Assembly (NCBI GenBank): GCA_009783265.1
Contig: WRHM01000006.1
Location: forward strand, 62,001-126,000
Source: Oscillospiraceae bacterium
Lineage (GTDB): Bacteria > Bacillota > Clostridia > Oscillospirales > WRJC01
Direction: 5' to 3'
DNA length: 64,000 bases
A program made the position numbers and the translations under genes. The notes beneath the pieces were generated by a model. The model was not told where the DNA came from and made no database searches. It was given only the letters and a program-made list of their open reading frames with translations. Of the stretch, positions 19,078 through 27,041 are shown in pieces. Numbering within the stretch: position 1 is the stretch's first letter; every line of letters starts with the position of its first letter.

Positions 19078-19248
19078 TTAGTCAAATTTGATTTCTCCGT
19101 TTTCTTTCTCGTATTCTTCTATACATTTTTGAACAGCGTATTCTATTTGAGCGTTTAGAGAACGTTTTTTAGTTTTAGCTATAAACGTAATCTTTTTTAA
19201 CGCTTTTTCTTCAAGTCGAAGGCCTGTTTGAATTTTATCTGTAGCCAT
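19078..19248 (-). CDS. Arc-type ribbon-helix-helix protein, copy 1
   Basis: The start was placed at ATG 19248 (MATDKIQ...), six codons inside the longest frame, because AAAGGGAT lies just upstream of it. The 56 residues match the ribbon-helix-helix fold: strand IQTGLRLEEKAL, helix KKITFIAKTKKRS, turn, helix LNAQIEYAVQKCIEEYEKENG. Such small proteins are dimeric DNA-binding repressors. It is paralogous to the divergent gene at 19378 (shared pattern KK-I--IAK---RSLNAQ-E). No toxin gene adjoins it. It is probably autoregulated through the shared intergenic region. Confidence 0.8.
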   Translation of the reverse strand: MATDKIQTGLRLEEKALKKITFIAKTKKRSLNAQIEYAVQKCIEEYEKENGEIKFD

Positions 19249-19271
19249 AATAAATATCCCTTTCAAAAAAT

Positions 19272-19343
19272 ACTAACATTATACTAACATTTTATCAAAA
19301 AACATCTTGACAATCTACTCACAAAATGATATGATAGTGTTAG
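19272..19343. promoter_or_regulatory. Divergent promoter region with repeated CTAACA sites
   Basis: On the plus strand TTGACA at 19307-19312 and TATGAT at 19330-19335 have a 17-nt spacer, an excellent sigma-A promoter for the plus-strand paralogue. Two copies of ACTAACATT at 19272-19280 and 19283-19291 are 11 bp apart, one helical turn. The inverse half-site TGTTAG lies at 19338-19343, just downstream of the -10 box. This arrangement is what an Arc-type repressor would recognise, which is inference. Confidence 0.65.
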
Positions 19344-19377
19344 CAACAGATTATTGAAAATGAAAGAGGATTTATTT

Positions 19378-19545
19378 ATGAATAAAAATAAAATTAAAAC
19401 AAATATGAAAATTGATGAAAATGTATTAAAAAAGATAGCTGTTATAGCTAAATTTAACAATCGTTCTTTAAATGCTCAACTTGAGCATTTAATAAAAAAA
19501 CGCATAAATGAATATGAAAAGCAAAACGGAGCGATTAATATTTAA
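19378..19545 (+). CDS. Arc-type ribbon-helix-helix protein, copy 2
   Basis: The start was placed at ATG 19378 (MNKNKIKTN...), eight codons inside the longest frame, with GAGGAT 8 nt upstream. The 55 residues mirror the divergent copy: strand KIKTNMKIDENVL, helix KKIAVIAKFNNRS, helix LNAQLEHLIKKRINEYEKQNG. It is probably a dimeric DNA-binding repressor; homo- or heterodimers with copy 1 are possible. Its promoter and the repeated CTAACA sites lie in the 129-nt gap between the two genes. Confidence 0.8.
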   Translation: MNKNKIKTNMKIDENVLKKIAVIAKFNNRSLNAQLEHLIKKRINEYEKQNGAINI

Positions 19546-19552
19546 CAAAAAG

Positions 19553-20674
19553 TTACAATACCCGCCGTATCTTCCCCACAGCCAGCAGCAAAAACGGAAA
19601 TACATACCCCAATATAACCGACGAATAAGACAAAATATTCGTGTAAAAATACTCAGCCTCAAAATTATTTTCGCCGATTAAATACGTAAGTATCAATATA
19701 ATAAACGCAACCGGAAACATAAAAAATTTAGTGTTATTTTCGCTGATCACAAATAAATTTTTAAAAATTTTCGACAGGATAAAAAAATAATATGCAATCA
19801 TAATAAAATCCGTGAACGCCCATAATATTATAAAAAAAGTCTCAAAACTCTGGATAAGCCCCGAAGATTTTATGCTTTTGAATATCATAAAATAAGGCAT
19901 AGATAAATTTTTTGCGGTTTCAGCATTGAAAATCCCGATAACAGCAAATAAACTCAAAAAATTAAACAACGCGATAATCAACATAAATTTTGTCGCCGTG
20001 CGTTTGAATATGCCGGCTGTATTATCTGTTTCAAGCTTACCGGAATATCTGATATTATCGCCTAAAAAAAGCGAAAAAGTCAGCAGGGACCATAAGCTTA
20101 TTAACGGAATTGAAGATTTTAAAATATCGGTTGTGTCGTAATAAGTCACGGGATATATATTTTTCGGATTTATATTAAATAATGCCATGAAAAACGCCAG
20201 TATAAAAATAAAACAAATAATCAAAAACGAAAATTCAGAGAATCTTGCGAAAGATTCTATATTTCTGCGGACTGCGAATAACGCAGATAGCAATAATATA
20301 ATTATAAAAAATAAAGGCGAGACATTGGGAAAAATCGACGAAACAAATTTTTCCCCGAAATTCCTGAGAAAAAAAGATATAAAAAATAAAACATGAACTA
20401 AAAACAAAAACAAAATTATTTTCCCGGTTATTTTCCCGAAAACTGTTTCTGTTATCTGCGCCAAAGATTTATCTCTGTGTTTTTCTGTAAGTTTATCTAA
20501 AATAAATATAAGAACTAATATAGGCAGTACAGCAAAAAAAGGTGAAATCCAGCTTGATTTCGATAAAAATTTATTTGATTCAGGGGTTGTTATTCTCATA
20601 ATTCCCGAAACCGCCGAGAAAAAAAACAATATCATAACTTGGCGTATGCTTATTTTTCTTTCCATAAAATACAT
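19553..20674 (-). CDS. Spore germinant receptor subunit B (GerAB/GerKB family permease)
   Basis: Inner-membrane subunit of a Ger receptor, which triggers spore germination on binding small nutrients. The 373 residues contain about ten hydrophobic segments in the APC-transporter-like layout of the endospore germination permease family, starting with RKISIRQVMILFFFSAVSG. It is the last gene of the operon A-C-small-B on the minus strand. The ATG at 20674 has GAGG 11-12 nt upstream; ATG 20665 (MERKIS) is an alternative. The ligand cannot be predicted, although known B subunits bind amino acids. Confidence 0.88.
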   Translation of the reverse strand: MYFMERKISIRQVMILFFFSAVSGIMRITTPESNKFLSKSSWISPFFAVLPILVLIFILDKLTEKHRDKSLAQITETVFGKITGKIILFLFLVHVLFFISFFLRNFGEKFVSSIFPNVSPLFFIIILLLSALFAVRRNIESFARFSEFSFLIICFIFILAFFMALFNINPKNIYPVTYYDTTDILKSSIPLISLWSLLTFSLFLGDNIRYSGKLETDNTAGIFKRTATKFMLIIALFNFLSLFAVIGIFNAETAKNLSMPYFMIFKSIKSSGLIQSFETFFIILWAFTDFIMIAYYFFILSKIFKNLFVISENNTKFFMFPVAFIILILTYLIGENNFEAEYFYTNILSYSSVILGYVFPFLLLAVGKIRRVL

Positions 20675-20683
20675 ATAACTAAT

Positions 20684-20830
20684 CTAACCTCTTAAATACC
20701 AAATTCCCAAAATTAAAGCGCAGAAAAAAATAACCCAGAACAATATTTTTTCGTGAATTTTCGATTTCCCAAGCATTTCAAAAAAATCAAATATGCTGTA
20801 AACGCATAATCCCGTAATATAAAAAATCAT
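20684..20830 (-). CDS. 48-residue two-helix membrane peptide inside the germinant receptor operon
   Basis: A small gene between the C and B subunit genes. Its ATG (20828-20830) follows the stop codon of the C-subunit gene by one base, so translation is coupled, and AAAGGGAGAAG within the end of that gene serves as ribosome site. The peptide has two hydrophobic stretches, IFYITGLCVYSIF and ILFWVIFFCALILGIWYL, around a short charged loop EMLGKSKIHEK. Some Ger operons encode a small two-helix D subunit; this peptide may be the equivalent, though shorter, and that is inference. It ends 9 nt before the B-subunit start. Confidence 0.75.
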   Translation of the reverse strand: MIFYITGLCVYSIFDFFEMLGKSKIHEKILFWVIFFCALILGIWYLRG

Positions 20831-20831
20831 T

Positions 20832-22004
20832 TTATTTTCTTCTCCCTTTGACCGAAACGTTTATTTCATAATCAATATCTTTGAATATTTCCTGCCATTC
20901 GTCTTTGATATCATGCCATTTATACGGATGCGAAACGCTTAAATTTTCGCCGATATTTAAAAAATCAATATCTGTGCTTTTAGAGATTTCTATTATTTGT
21001 TCTATCTCGGATTTTATTTTTTCACTCTGAAGTTTATTTAGCTTATCCATATTTTTTTCGATAATTTTTTTATCTCTTATTGTCGTTTCATCGAGATTGG
21101 TGTCGATATTTACATTAAATATAACTTTTTCAGGGATATTATATTCATCAAATTTAAAAGAAATTTTGTTTTTTGAATTTGACACGGAAAAAACAAATAA
21201 ATCATTATTTTCGTCAATTATTTCAATGTCCGTCATTTTTAGATTTTTCGTTAAAATAACATAAGACCGTACAAGAGAATACGGGAGATATTCGGCTAAT
21301 TCCCCGTTTTTTAAAATTCCAAGCCCATAAAATTCAAAAGTATATTTCTTCTCTTCTTTTTTATTATCATCAGAACTTATATTTTTTACCGGGCTTTCTT
21401 TAATTGCAAGAACAGGCATAACTCCTGTTTTATCAGTTGAATAAAATACCTGCATAATATCTTTTAAATTCTTCTTTGTCATTGAACTTATCTGATTTTT
21501 ATTATTCACGAGCCCGTCAAGTCTTGCGTCTGCGTCTATTTCCGAAGTTAAAATCTTTTTTATAAAATCTTCGCTTGACATATCTTTTATTATAAATAAA
21601 TTTACGTCGAGTCTGATTTTTGAACTTTTCGAAAAATAATCAATAAAATAATTTAGATTTTTTTTCGCGGTATTCTCACCTATCAAAATATATTCGAGAT
21701 GTGAGACGCTTAAACTTTTATTTGTCAAACTCTGTATTTTATCAACGGTTTTGTTCATTGTGCTTGATTTCACATTAAATAGATTTTTATTTGAATTTGA
21801 TTTATCGTTTTCAGCTTCGGATTCTTCGCTGCTTATATAACTTATACTGAACTCGCCGGCGTCTAAATCTATATCTATCCCGCTGGAAACTATAAAATCA
21901 AATGTTTTAAGTTCTTCAGGTGCCGGGATTTTATTTTTGTTTATATATGCCAGGGAAAATAAAAAAGCCCCGATTAATATATATTTTATTATTTTTATTT
22001 TCAT
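20832..22004 (-). CDS. Spore germinant receptor subunit C (GerAC family)
   Basis: The 390 residues match GerAC proteins: an N-terminal membrane segment (about 5-20), the VSSGIDIDLDAGEF start of the first domain, a central SLTNKSLSVSHLEYILIGENTAKKNL region, and a C-terminal domain ending in YKWHDIKDEWQEIFKDIDYEINVSVKGRR, the family's usual end. Normal GerAC proteins are lipoproteins with a lipobox Cys. Here the first 40 residues contain no Cys at all, so the protein would be held by an uncleaved N-terminal helix. It lies 18 nt downstream of the A-subunit gene. Confidence 0.87.
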   Translation of the reverse strand: MKIKIIKYILIGAFLFSLAYINKNKIPAPEELKTFDFIVSSGIDIDLDAGEFSISYISSEESEAENDKSNSNKNLFNVKSSTMNKTVDKIQSLTNKSLSVSHLEYILIGENTAKKNLNYFIDYFSKSSKIRLDVNLFIIKDMSSEDFIKKILTSEIDADARLDGLVNNKNQISSMTKKNLKDIMQVFYSTDKTGVMPVLAIKESPVKNISSDDNKKEEKKYTFEFYGLGILKNGELAEYLPYSLVRSYVILTKNLKMTDIEIIDENNDLFVFSVSNSKNKISFKFDEYNIPEKVIFNVNIDTNLDETTIRDKKIIEKNMDKLNKLQSEKIKSEIEQIIEISKSTDIDFLNIGENLSVSHPYKWHDIKDEWQEIFKDIDYEINVSVKGRRK

Positions 22005-22022
22005 AAAATTAATCCAATCCCG

Positions 22023-23486
22023 CTATTTTTTTGGCTTTCTGAAAAAAGTATCGGTCAATAATTTTTTCCCGTCGTTTGAGACAAACGGCGCAAAATACGG
22101 CACTTCGAAAGATTCTATCGAGCACAGATAATATATAAATCCGACCGCGGCGAACGCAATCCCAAGAAATCCGCCGAAAATCGCGAATGCGATAAATATA
22201 TACCTGCATATTCTCACAGCGTTGAAAAATTCCTGATTTGGAATCATAAACCCGGTAATTCCGGTTATAGCCGCCGTAATAACGACGAGAGGCGATAAAA
22301 TTTTCGCCGATACGGCCGCATCACCGATTATCAACCCGCCGATTATAGGCACTGCCTGCCCGATTGTTTTAGGCATTCTTATCCCCGCTTCCATTAAAAC
22401 TTCAAAAGACAGAGTTAAAAATAATATCTCCTGAATCGACGACAAGGCCACCTGCTGTTTGCTTTTTATTATTGCCAGCGCAAGCGAATTATTTAACAAT
22501 TCCTGATGATAACATACTACTGAAATATATATTGCGGGAAGGGTGAGCGCGATAATTGCGCATATATATCTGATAATTCTGAGAAAAGTCGCGACGGCGT
22601 AATTATTCGAATAATCGTCTGGGGCTTGAAAATACATGTTTAATACGGCAGGCAGTATAATTGCCGTCGGAAACCCGTCGATTATTATGCCGATTTTACC
22701 CTCCATTATATTAGAGCAAAATTTATCCGGCCGTTCTGTGATCGATACGAGTGGAAAAATAGATTTTGAATATTTTTTATCTATTAACCGTTCTTCAAAA
22801 TCGCCAATGCTTATTATATTTTCACATTCTATTTTTTTTATTTTATCTTTTACAGCGTTTAAAATATTTTTATCGGCTATGCTGCCCATGTAAATAACCG
22901 ACGCTGGGATTGAGCTTGTATTCCCGACTGATATACTTTCGATTTTTAGGTCTATACTCCGGATACATCTTCTTACAAGCGCAGTATTCGCCCTTAAAAC
23001 TTCGATGAACGAACTTTTGGGCCCTTTTATCACCGCTTCGTTTGACGGCTCTGACATTGACCGGACCTGAAATCCTTTTAAATCAAACAAAGCCGCTTTC
23101 TTTTCCTGATTTGATATAATAGCGACAGAACCGGTCAATATATCGTTTATAACATCTTCGATATTAGTTTTAACGGCAGAATTTATATGATAAACTTCGC
23201 TGTTGGCGATAATCTGCATAAATTCAGTTTCATTCTGCGAATTTTTTATTCTATCGCTTAACATCAGCGGCTTTAATACAGTATTGTCGAATAAATCTAT
23301 ATTTACAAGCCCGTCTATAAAAACAACAGGCATGACTATCCCGTTATTTATCAGTATTTCTTTATATACAAAATCGGAATTTTCTCCAATATATTTTTTT
23401 ATATTTTCAAAATTTATTTCGTCGGATCCGTCTATTTTATTGTTGAGATTATTTATGATTTTCCCGTAACGCCATAAATCAAACAT
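22023..23486 (-). CDS. Spore germinant receptor subunit A (GerAA family)
   Basis: First gene of the receptor operon. The 487 residues have a soluble N-terminal half (about 1-270) and a C-terminal half with about five membrane segments. Family signatures seen are SEVYHINSAVKTNIEDVINDILTG-type strand regions, RSMSEPSNEAVIKGPKSSFIEVLRANTALVRRCIRS and GIIIDGFPTAIILPAVLNMYFQAPDDY, then LPAIYISVVCYHQELL and EAGIRMPKTIGQAVPIIGGLIIGDAAV. All are standard GerA features and complete. GerA proteins sit in the spore inner membrane, which supports a sporulating host. Confidence 0.93.
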   Translation of the reverse strand: MFDLWRYGKIINNLNNKIDGSDEINFENIKKYIGENSDFVYKEILINNGIVMPVVFIDGLVNIDLFDNTVLKPLMLSDRIKNSQNETEFMQIIANSEVYHINSAVKTNIEDVINDILTGSVAIISNQEKKAALFDLKGFQVRSMSEPSNEAVIKGPKSSFIEVLRANTALVRRCIRSIDLKIESISVGNTSSIPASVIYMGSIADKNILNAVKDKIKKIECENIISIGDFEERLIDKKYSKSIFPLVSITERPDKFCSNIMEGKIGIIIDGFPTAIILPAVLNMYFQAPDDYSNNYAVATFLRIIRYICAIIALTLPAIYISVVCYHQELLNNSLALAIIKSKQQVALSSIQEILFLTLSFEVLMEAGIRMPKTIGQAVPIIGGLIIGDAAVSAKILSPLVVITAAITGITGFMIPNQEFFNAVRICRYIFIAFAIFGGFLGIAFAAVGFIYYLCSIESFEVPYFAPFVSNDGKKLLTDTFFRKPKK

Positions 23487-23562
23487 AAATTAATTAGCCG
23501 CCTTAATTTAACTAAATTTAACTTTATTTGATATTATCCGCAATTATTATAAAATTATACAA

Positions 23563-23595
23563 AAATAAGCCTATGCTGTTTGCATAGGCTTATTT
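23563..23595 (-). terminator. Hairpin terminator between sugar isomerase and ger operon
   Basis: A perfect 14-bp stem (23563-23576 with 23582-23595) with a 5-nt loop lies 18 nt past the stop of the minus-strand gene at 23614. On the minus strand it is followed by TTTTGTATAATTTT. It separates this gene from the ger operon downstream. Confidence 0.75.
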
Positions 23596-23613
23596 ATAAA
23601 TATTTTATTTGTT

Positions 23614-24369
23614 TTATTCAACAAGTCCGCTTTCTTTCAACGTAAGATACGACAATAAAACAGTATCGTCCGCGTTTAAATTGCGCAATACATCCTGTTC
23701 TACTGTGATATATTCTATATCTAATTTAGCCGCTTCGGCGAGTATTTCCTGTATTTTAACTTTTCCGGTACCAAGAGAAGTGAAAGAATTTCTGTCGTTA
23801 AAATCATAAAAATCTTTAAAATGCATTAATTTTATCCTGTCTTTGACACGTTTTATAAGCTCAACGGCATTTTCGCCGCCGAAACTCACCCAGCCAATAT
23901 CAAGATTTAAACAAACGTTTTCAGGCGATGTATTTGCCATCAATATATCAAAATATTTTACCCCGTTGAAACTTTTCTCGAATTCGTGATTATGGTTATG
24001 ATAACAGAAAGTCAAATCTTCTCCGCGAAGTTTTTCTCCGGCTTTCTCAAATATTCCGGCAATTTCAATCGCTTCTTCATAATTTTGCGGATCGCTCCAG
24101 AAACAAATAACATTTTTTACTTTAATAGCTGTTGCTTTTGCTATAATATCGTCAAGATTGTTTTTTAGCCCGTCAATATCAGTCGAAACAGACAAAACCG
24201 AAAAATCATATTCAGAAAGTTTTTTGAGATTTTCCTGCACGTCGCCTTTTAATAAAAACCCGCCGTGCTCCAATGCTTTATATCCCCATTTGGATAATTT
24301 TTCGATTGTTGCCCATGGATCGTTTTCAGATTTCATGTTATAAAACCCGATAAGTGCCGCTTTTAACAT
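23614..24369 (-). CDS. Sugar phosphate isomerase/epimerase (TIM barrel)
   Basis: The 251 residues belong to the xylose-isomerase-like superfamily. Barrel signatures include GFYNMKSENDPWATIEKLSKWGYKALEHG, LTFCYHNHNHEFEK, NVCLNLDIGWVSFGGE, RIKLMHFKDF and IEYITVEQD, giving the Glu, His, Asp, His and Glu ligands of a divalent metal site. The HNHNHEF motif is typical of epimerases acting on sugars or inosose. The exact substrate is unknown. A GAGG ribosome site precedes the ATG. It differs clearly from the other isomerase at 14155. Confidence 0.85.
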   Translation of the reverse strand: MLKAALIGFYNMKSENDPWATIEKLSKWGYKALEHGGFLLKGDVQENLKKLSEYDFSVLSVSTDIDGLKNNLDDIIAKATAIKVKNVICFWSDPQNYEEAIEIAGIFEKAGEKLRGEDLTFCYHNHNHEFEKSFNGVKYFDILMANTSPENVCLNLDIGWVSFGGENAVELIKRVKDRIKLMHFKDFYDFNDRNSFTSLGTGKVKIQEILAEAAKLDIEYITVEQDVLRNLNADDTVLLSYLTLKESGLVE

Positions 24370-24441
24370 AATTTTTACCTCCGAGATATATTAAATTTAT
24401 TTTTATAAATAATCTGTGACTGTAGAAAATGGTTATTATAT

Positions 24442-25002
24442 TCAGGACTGCATTTGTTCCCAAAGAGTTTTGAACGCCGTAAATTTTTCAGGATAACTCA
24501 GCATTTCTATAATTGTATCAGCACATTCCTCTAACGTGTTTTCATAAGTATTTACCGTAATATCATACGTACCATGCCCATGTATACTTTCAAGTTGCCA
24601 TTTCGCAAAACCTTGCCATCTATCTCCGCGTAATTTTTCACGTCGTTCAAGTTCATTCAAAGGGCAATCTACCCGAACGAAAATTACAGGATAATTATAA
24701 AGCAAATTTATACATTCTGATAATCTTTCAGAACCTTTGTTATTATCAAGTATAACATGGTCAACTATAGTATTAATGCCTAAATCACTGTAAAGTTTAA
24801 TTGTATGGTGCATCGCCGAAACACTTGTTTCAAGATAACTGCTGAATAATATTTCATCTTCTTTATGCGGCGCCATACTATCAAACATATCGCAACTGAT
24901 ATGATAAAATGGTTTCACGAGCTTATTCTGCAATGCTTTTGATAATGAAGTTTTGCCTGAGCTTGTTGTGCCGTTTAAAAAAATAATTTTCCCTTTTTCC
25001 AT
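24442..25002 (-). CDS. CPT-like P-loop phosphotransferase
   Basis: The 186 residues start with a Walker A loop, IFLNGTTSSGKTSLS (about 6-20), followed by HISCDMFDSM and NTIVDHVILDN, the layout of the chloramphenicol 3-O-phosphotransferase family (PF07931-type). LNELERREKLRGDRWQGFAKWQLESIHGHGTYDI supplies the Arg-rich lid and the family's conserved tail. Members phosphorylate small hydroxylated compounds, and some give drug resistance; the substrate here is unknown. It lies 20 nt downstream of the toxin-antitoxin-like pair. Confidence 0.8.
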   Translation of the reverse strand: MEKGKIIFLNGTTSSGKTSLSKALQNKLVKPFYHISCDMFDSMAPHKEDEILFSSYLETSVSAMHHTIKLYSDLGINTIVDHVILDNNKGSERLSECINLLYNYPVIFVRVDCPLNELERREKLRGDRWQGFAKWQLESIHGHGTYDITVNTYENTLEECADTIIEMLSYPEKFTAFKTLWEQMQS

Positions 25003-25022
25003 AAATTTGCCTCACAAAATCT

Positions 25023-25244
25023 TCACGTACTCTTTGGCGAAACACTATATTTTTTCTCACAGCATTCTTCATAAAACTGCCTGTCTTCAGGGGAGAGCTT
25101 TTTTAATTTATTTTCTAAAATATCCAATTCTTCTTTTGTCGCAGTTTTTTTGTTTATCAAAGCAGGTTTAGCTCTATTGCCTAAACGCGCTGCAATCCTG
25201 TTAGGAACTTTTTTCATATTGTCGAAATCATAATTATCTTTCAT
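25023..25244 (-). CDS. Short charged protein downstream of BrnT, candidate antitoxin
   Basis: The 73 residues are highly charged, with VPNRIAARLGNRAKP near the N-terminus and a helical region TKEELDILENKLKKLSPEDRQFYEECCEKKY. The ATG follows the toxin stop codon directly (TAG ATG, no gap), so the two are translationally coupled as expected for a toxin-antitoxin operon. It lacks the clear ribbon-helix-helix C-terminus of standard BrnA, so it may be a different antitoxin type. An internal start (MKKVPNR) is possible. Confidence 0.65.
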   Translation of the reverse strand: MKDNYDFDNMKKVPNRIAARLGNRAKPALINKKTATKEELDILENKLKKLSPEDRQFYEECCEKKYSVSPKST

Positions 25245-25559
25245 CTATAACCCTCCTTTATAAGAGTTTTGCTCATGTTTTGTGGCTTTCCTCGCGGAAA
25301 AAATTCTCACTATATCGCCGTCTTTTCTTTCACAATAACAGACAATTAACATTCTGCTTTCTTCGCTGAAACCCAATGCTACAAATCGTTCCTCTTCGAC
25401 GGAATTTTCATCATCTTCGACAATATCTGTGTCGGTTCTTATAAGCACAGTAGCCGCCTCTTCAAATGTTATGCCGTGCTTTTCAACATTTATCTCGTAT
25501 TTTAAAATATTCCACTCGAATACTTGCCCTTCAAGCTCGTATATAACAGTATTGCTCAT
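25245..25559 (-). CDS. brnT: BrnT-family toxin
   Basis: The 104 residues match the BrnT ribonuclease toxin family: FEWNILKYEINVEKHGITFEEAATVL near the N-terminus, EERFVALGFSEESRMLIVCYCER in the middle and DIVRIFSARKATKHEQNSY at the C-terminus. These are the family's hallmark segments, including the final Ser-Ala-Arg-Lys-Ala motif. BrnT toxins cleave RNA and are neutralised by a partner, usually BrnA, encoded just downstream. Here a different short protein takes that place. In Gram-positive bacteria such pairs are often mobile. Confidence 0.85.
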   Translation of the reverse strand: MSNTVIYELEGQVFEWNILKYEINVEKHGITFEEAATVLIRTDTDIVEDDENSVEEERFVALGFSEESRMLIVCYCERKDGDIVRIFSARKATKHEQNSYKGGL

Positions 25560-25665
25560 TTATGAATCACCGCCTCATCTTTCTTTACGTATCTGATATA
25601 AATTCTCTACAGTTACATTATATCATATTTTATAATTAAACTGCAATACATAAATAAAAAATATA

Positions 25666-25694
25666 TTGACATTTCTTTAACAATGCTATATAAT
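25666..25694 (+). promoter_or_regulatory. Consensus sigma-A promoter of ilvE
   Basis: TTGACA at 25666-25671 and TATAAT at 25689-25694 are separated by exactly 17 nt. The ilvE ATG lies at 25733 with GGAGG just upstream, leaving a leader of only about 30 nt, too short for a T-box or attenuator. Confidence 0.85.
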
Positions 25695-25732
25695 TATTAA
25701 AAATATTAAATATAAAAAACGGAGGAAATATC

Positions 25733-26815
25733 ATGTCTGAGAAATTTACTGCAAAAGATATAAAAATAGAAAAAACCGCGCAGCCTAAAATTAAACCGCC
25801 GCCAAGCGATATGATTTTCGGCAAAAACTTTTCTGACCACATGTTTGTTATGGAATATAATCAGGATAAAGGCTGGAACAATCCTAAAATTGTCCCGTAT
25901 GGCAATATATCGCTTTCTCCTGCCGCCATGGTATTTCATTACGGTCAGGAGCTTTTCGAGGGGTTAAAAGCGTACAGGACAGATTCGGGGAAAGTTCAGT
26001 TATTCAGGCCTGAAAAAAACGTCGCCCGTATGAACTGGACTTGCGACCGGTTATGTATTCCCGAAGTTGACCCTGAATTCGCGCTTGAGGCAATCAAAGA
26101 AATCGTCAGGTTTGATTCTGACTGGGTTCCGTCAGAACCGGAATATTCGCTTTATATAAGACCGGTTATATTCGCGACCGATCCTTTTATCGGGGTTAAA
26201 CCTTCGTCTACTTATTTGTTTATAATAATATTATCGCCTGTCGGGGCGTATTATCCGGAGGGAATAAATCCGGTTAAAATATATGTCGAAAACGAATATG
26301 TCAGAGCAGTTAAAGGCGGCTTGGGATTTGCCAAAGCCGGAGCAAATTACGCCGCGTCGCTCAAAGCTCAGGGCAAAGCAAAAAATATCGGCTATGCTCA
26401 GGTCATGTGGCTTGACGGAATAGAGAGAAAATATATAGACGAAGTCGGGACTATGAACGTATTTTTCATGATAGACAATAAAATCATAACTCCAAGCCTT
26501 GACGGGAGCATACTTCCGGGAGTTACAAGGGATTCTTGCATACACTTGCTCAAAGACTGGGGATACACTGTCGAAGAACGCAAGCTCGCTCTCTCAGAGA
26601 TAATCGAAGCCAACAAAAACGGCAAGCTCAACGAAGCGTTCGGCACAGGGACTGCGGCTGTTATCTCGCCGATAGGGATTTTAAACAACAACGGCGATAT
26701 AATCGCGATAAACAATCAAAAAATCGGGCCTGTCGCGCAAAAACTCTATGATACTTTGACCGGTATTCAATGGGGGAAAATCGAGGATAAATACGGCTGG
26801 ACTGTTGAACTGTAA
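25733..26815 (+). CDS. ilvE: Branched-chain amino acid aminotransferase
   Basis: PLP-dependent class IV aminotransferase converting 2-keto acids to Leu, Ile and Val (and back). The 360 residues match the long BCAT form. Signature segments include FHYGQELFEGLKAYR, LYIRPVIFATDP, GGLGFAKAGANYAASLKAQ, GIERKYIDEVGTMNVFFM, LPGVTRDSCIHL and the C-terminal FGTGTAAVISPIG. The lysine in the AKAGANYAASLKAQ region is the likely Schiff-base residue. The gene stands alone with its own promoter and terminator. Confidence 0.95.
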   Translation: MSEKFTAKDIKIEKTAQPKIKPPPSDMIFGKNFSDHMFVMEYNQDKGWNNPKIVPYGNISLSPAAMVFHYGQELFEGLKAYRTDSGKVQLFRPEKNVARMNWTCDRLCIPEVDPEFALEAIKEIVRFDSDWVPSEPEYSLYIRPVIFATDPFIGVKPSSTYLFIIILSPVGAYYPEGINPVKIYVENEYVRAVKGGLGFAKAGANYAASLKAQGKAKNIGYAQVMWLDGIERKYIDEVGTMNVFFMIDNKIITPSLDGSILPGVTRDSCIHLLKDWGYTVEERKLALSEIIEANKNGKLNEAFGTGTAAVISPIGILNNNGDIIAINNQKIGPVAQKLYDTLTGIQWGKIEDKYGWTVEL

Positions 26816-26847
26816 TAATTTGCTTTTTTTGTTTTAAAATTTATATA

Positions 26848-26889
26848 AATAACATCAGGTAATAGTTTTAAATATTGCCTGATGTTATT
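26848..26889 (+). terminator. Hairpin terminator after ilvE
   Basis: A 16-nt arm at 26848-26863 pairs with 26874-26889, with one T.G wobble, around a 10-nt loop, and AT-rich sequence follows. It lies about 30 nt past the ilvE stop. Confidence 0.65.
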
Positions 26890-27041
26890 ATTTAAAAATA
26901 AAATAAATATTTTATAAATATTATGTAAGATTTTAATTGTCTGATGTGTATATATATTAGACGCGTCAAAAAAGGCAAAATAATAAAACAGATTTTTTAT
27001 TATTTTATAGAAAGGAGCGGATTTATATAGATTATATAAAT

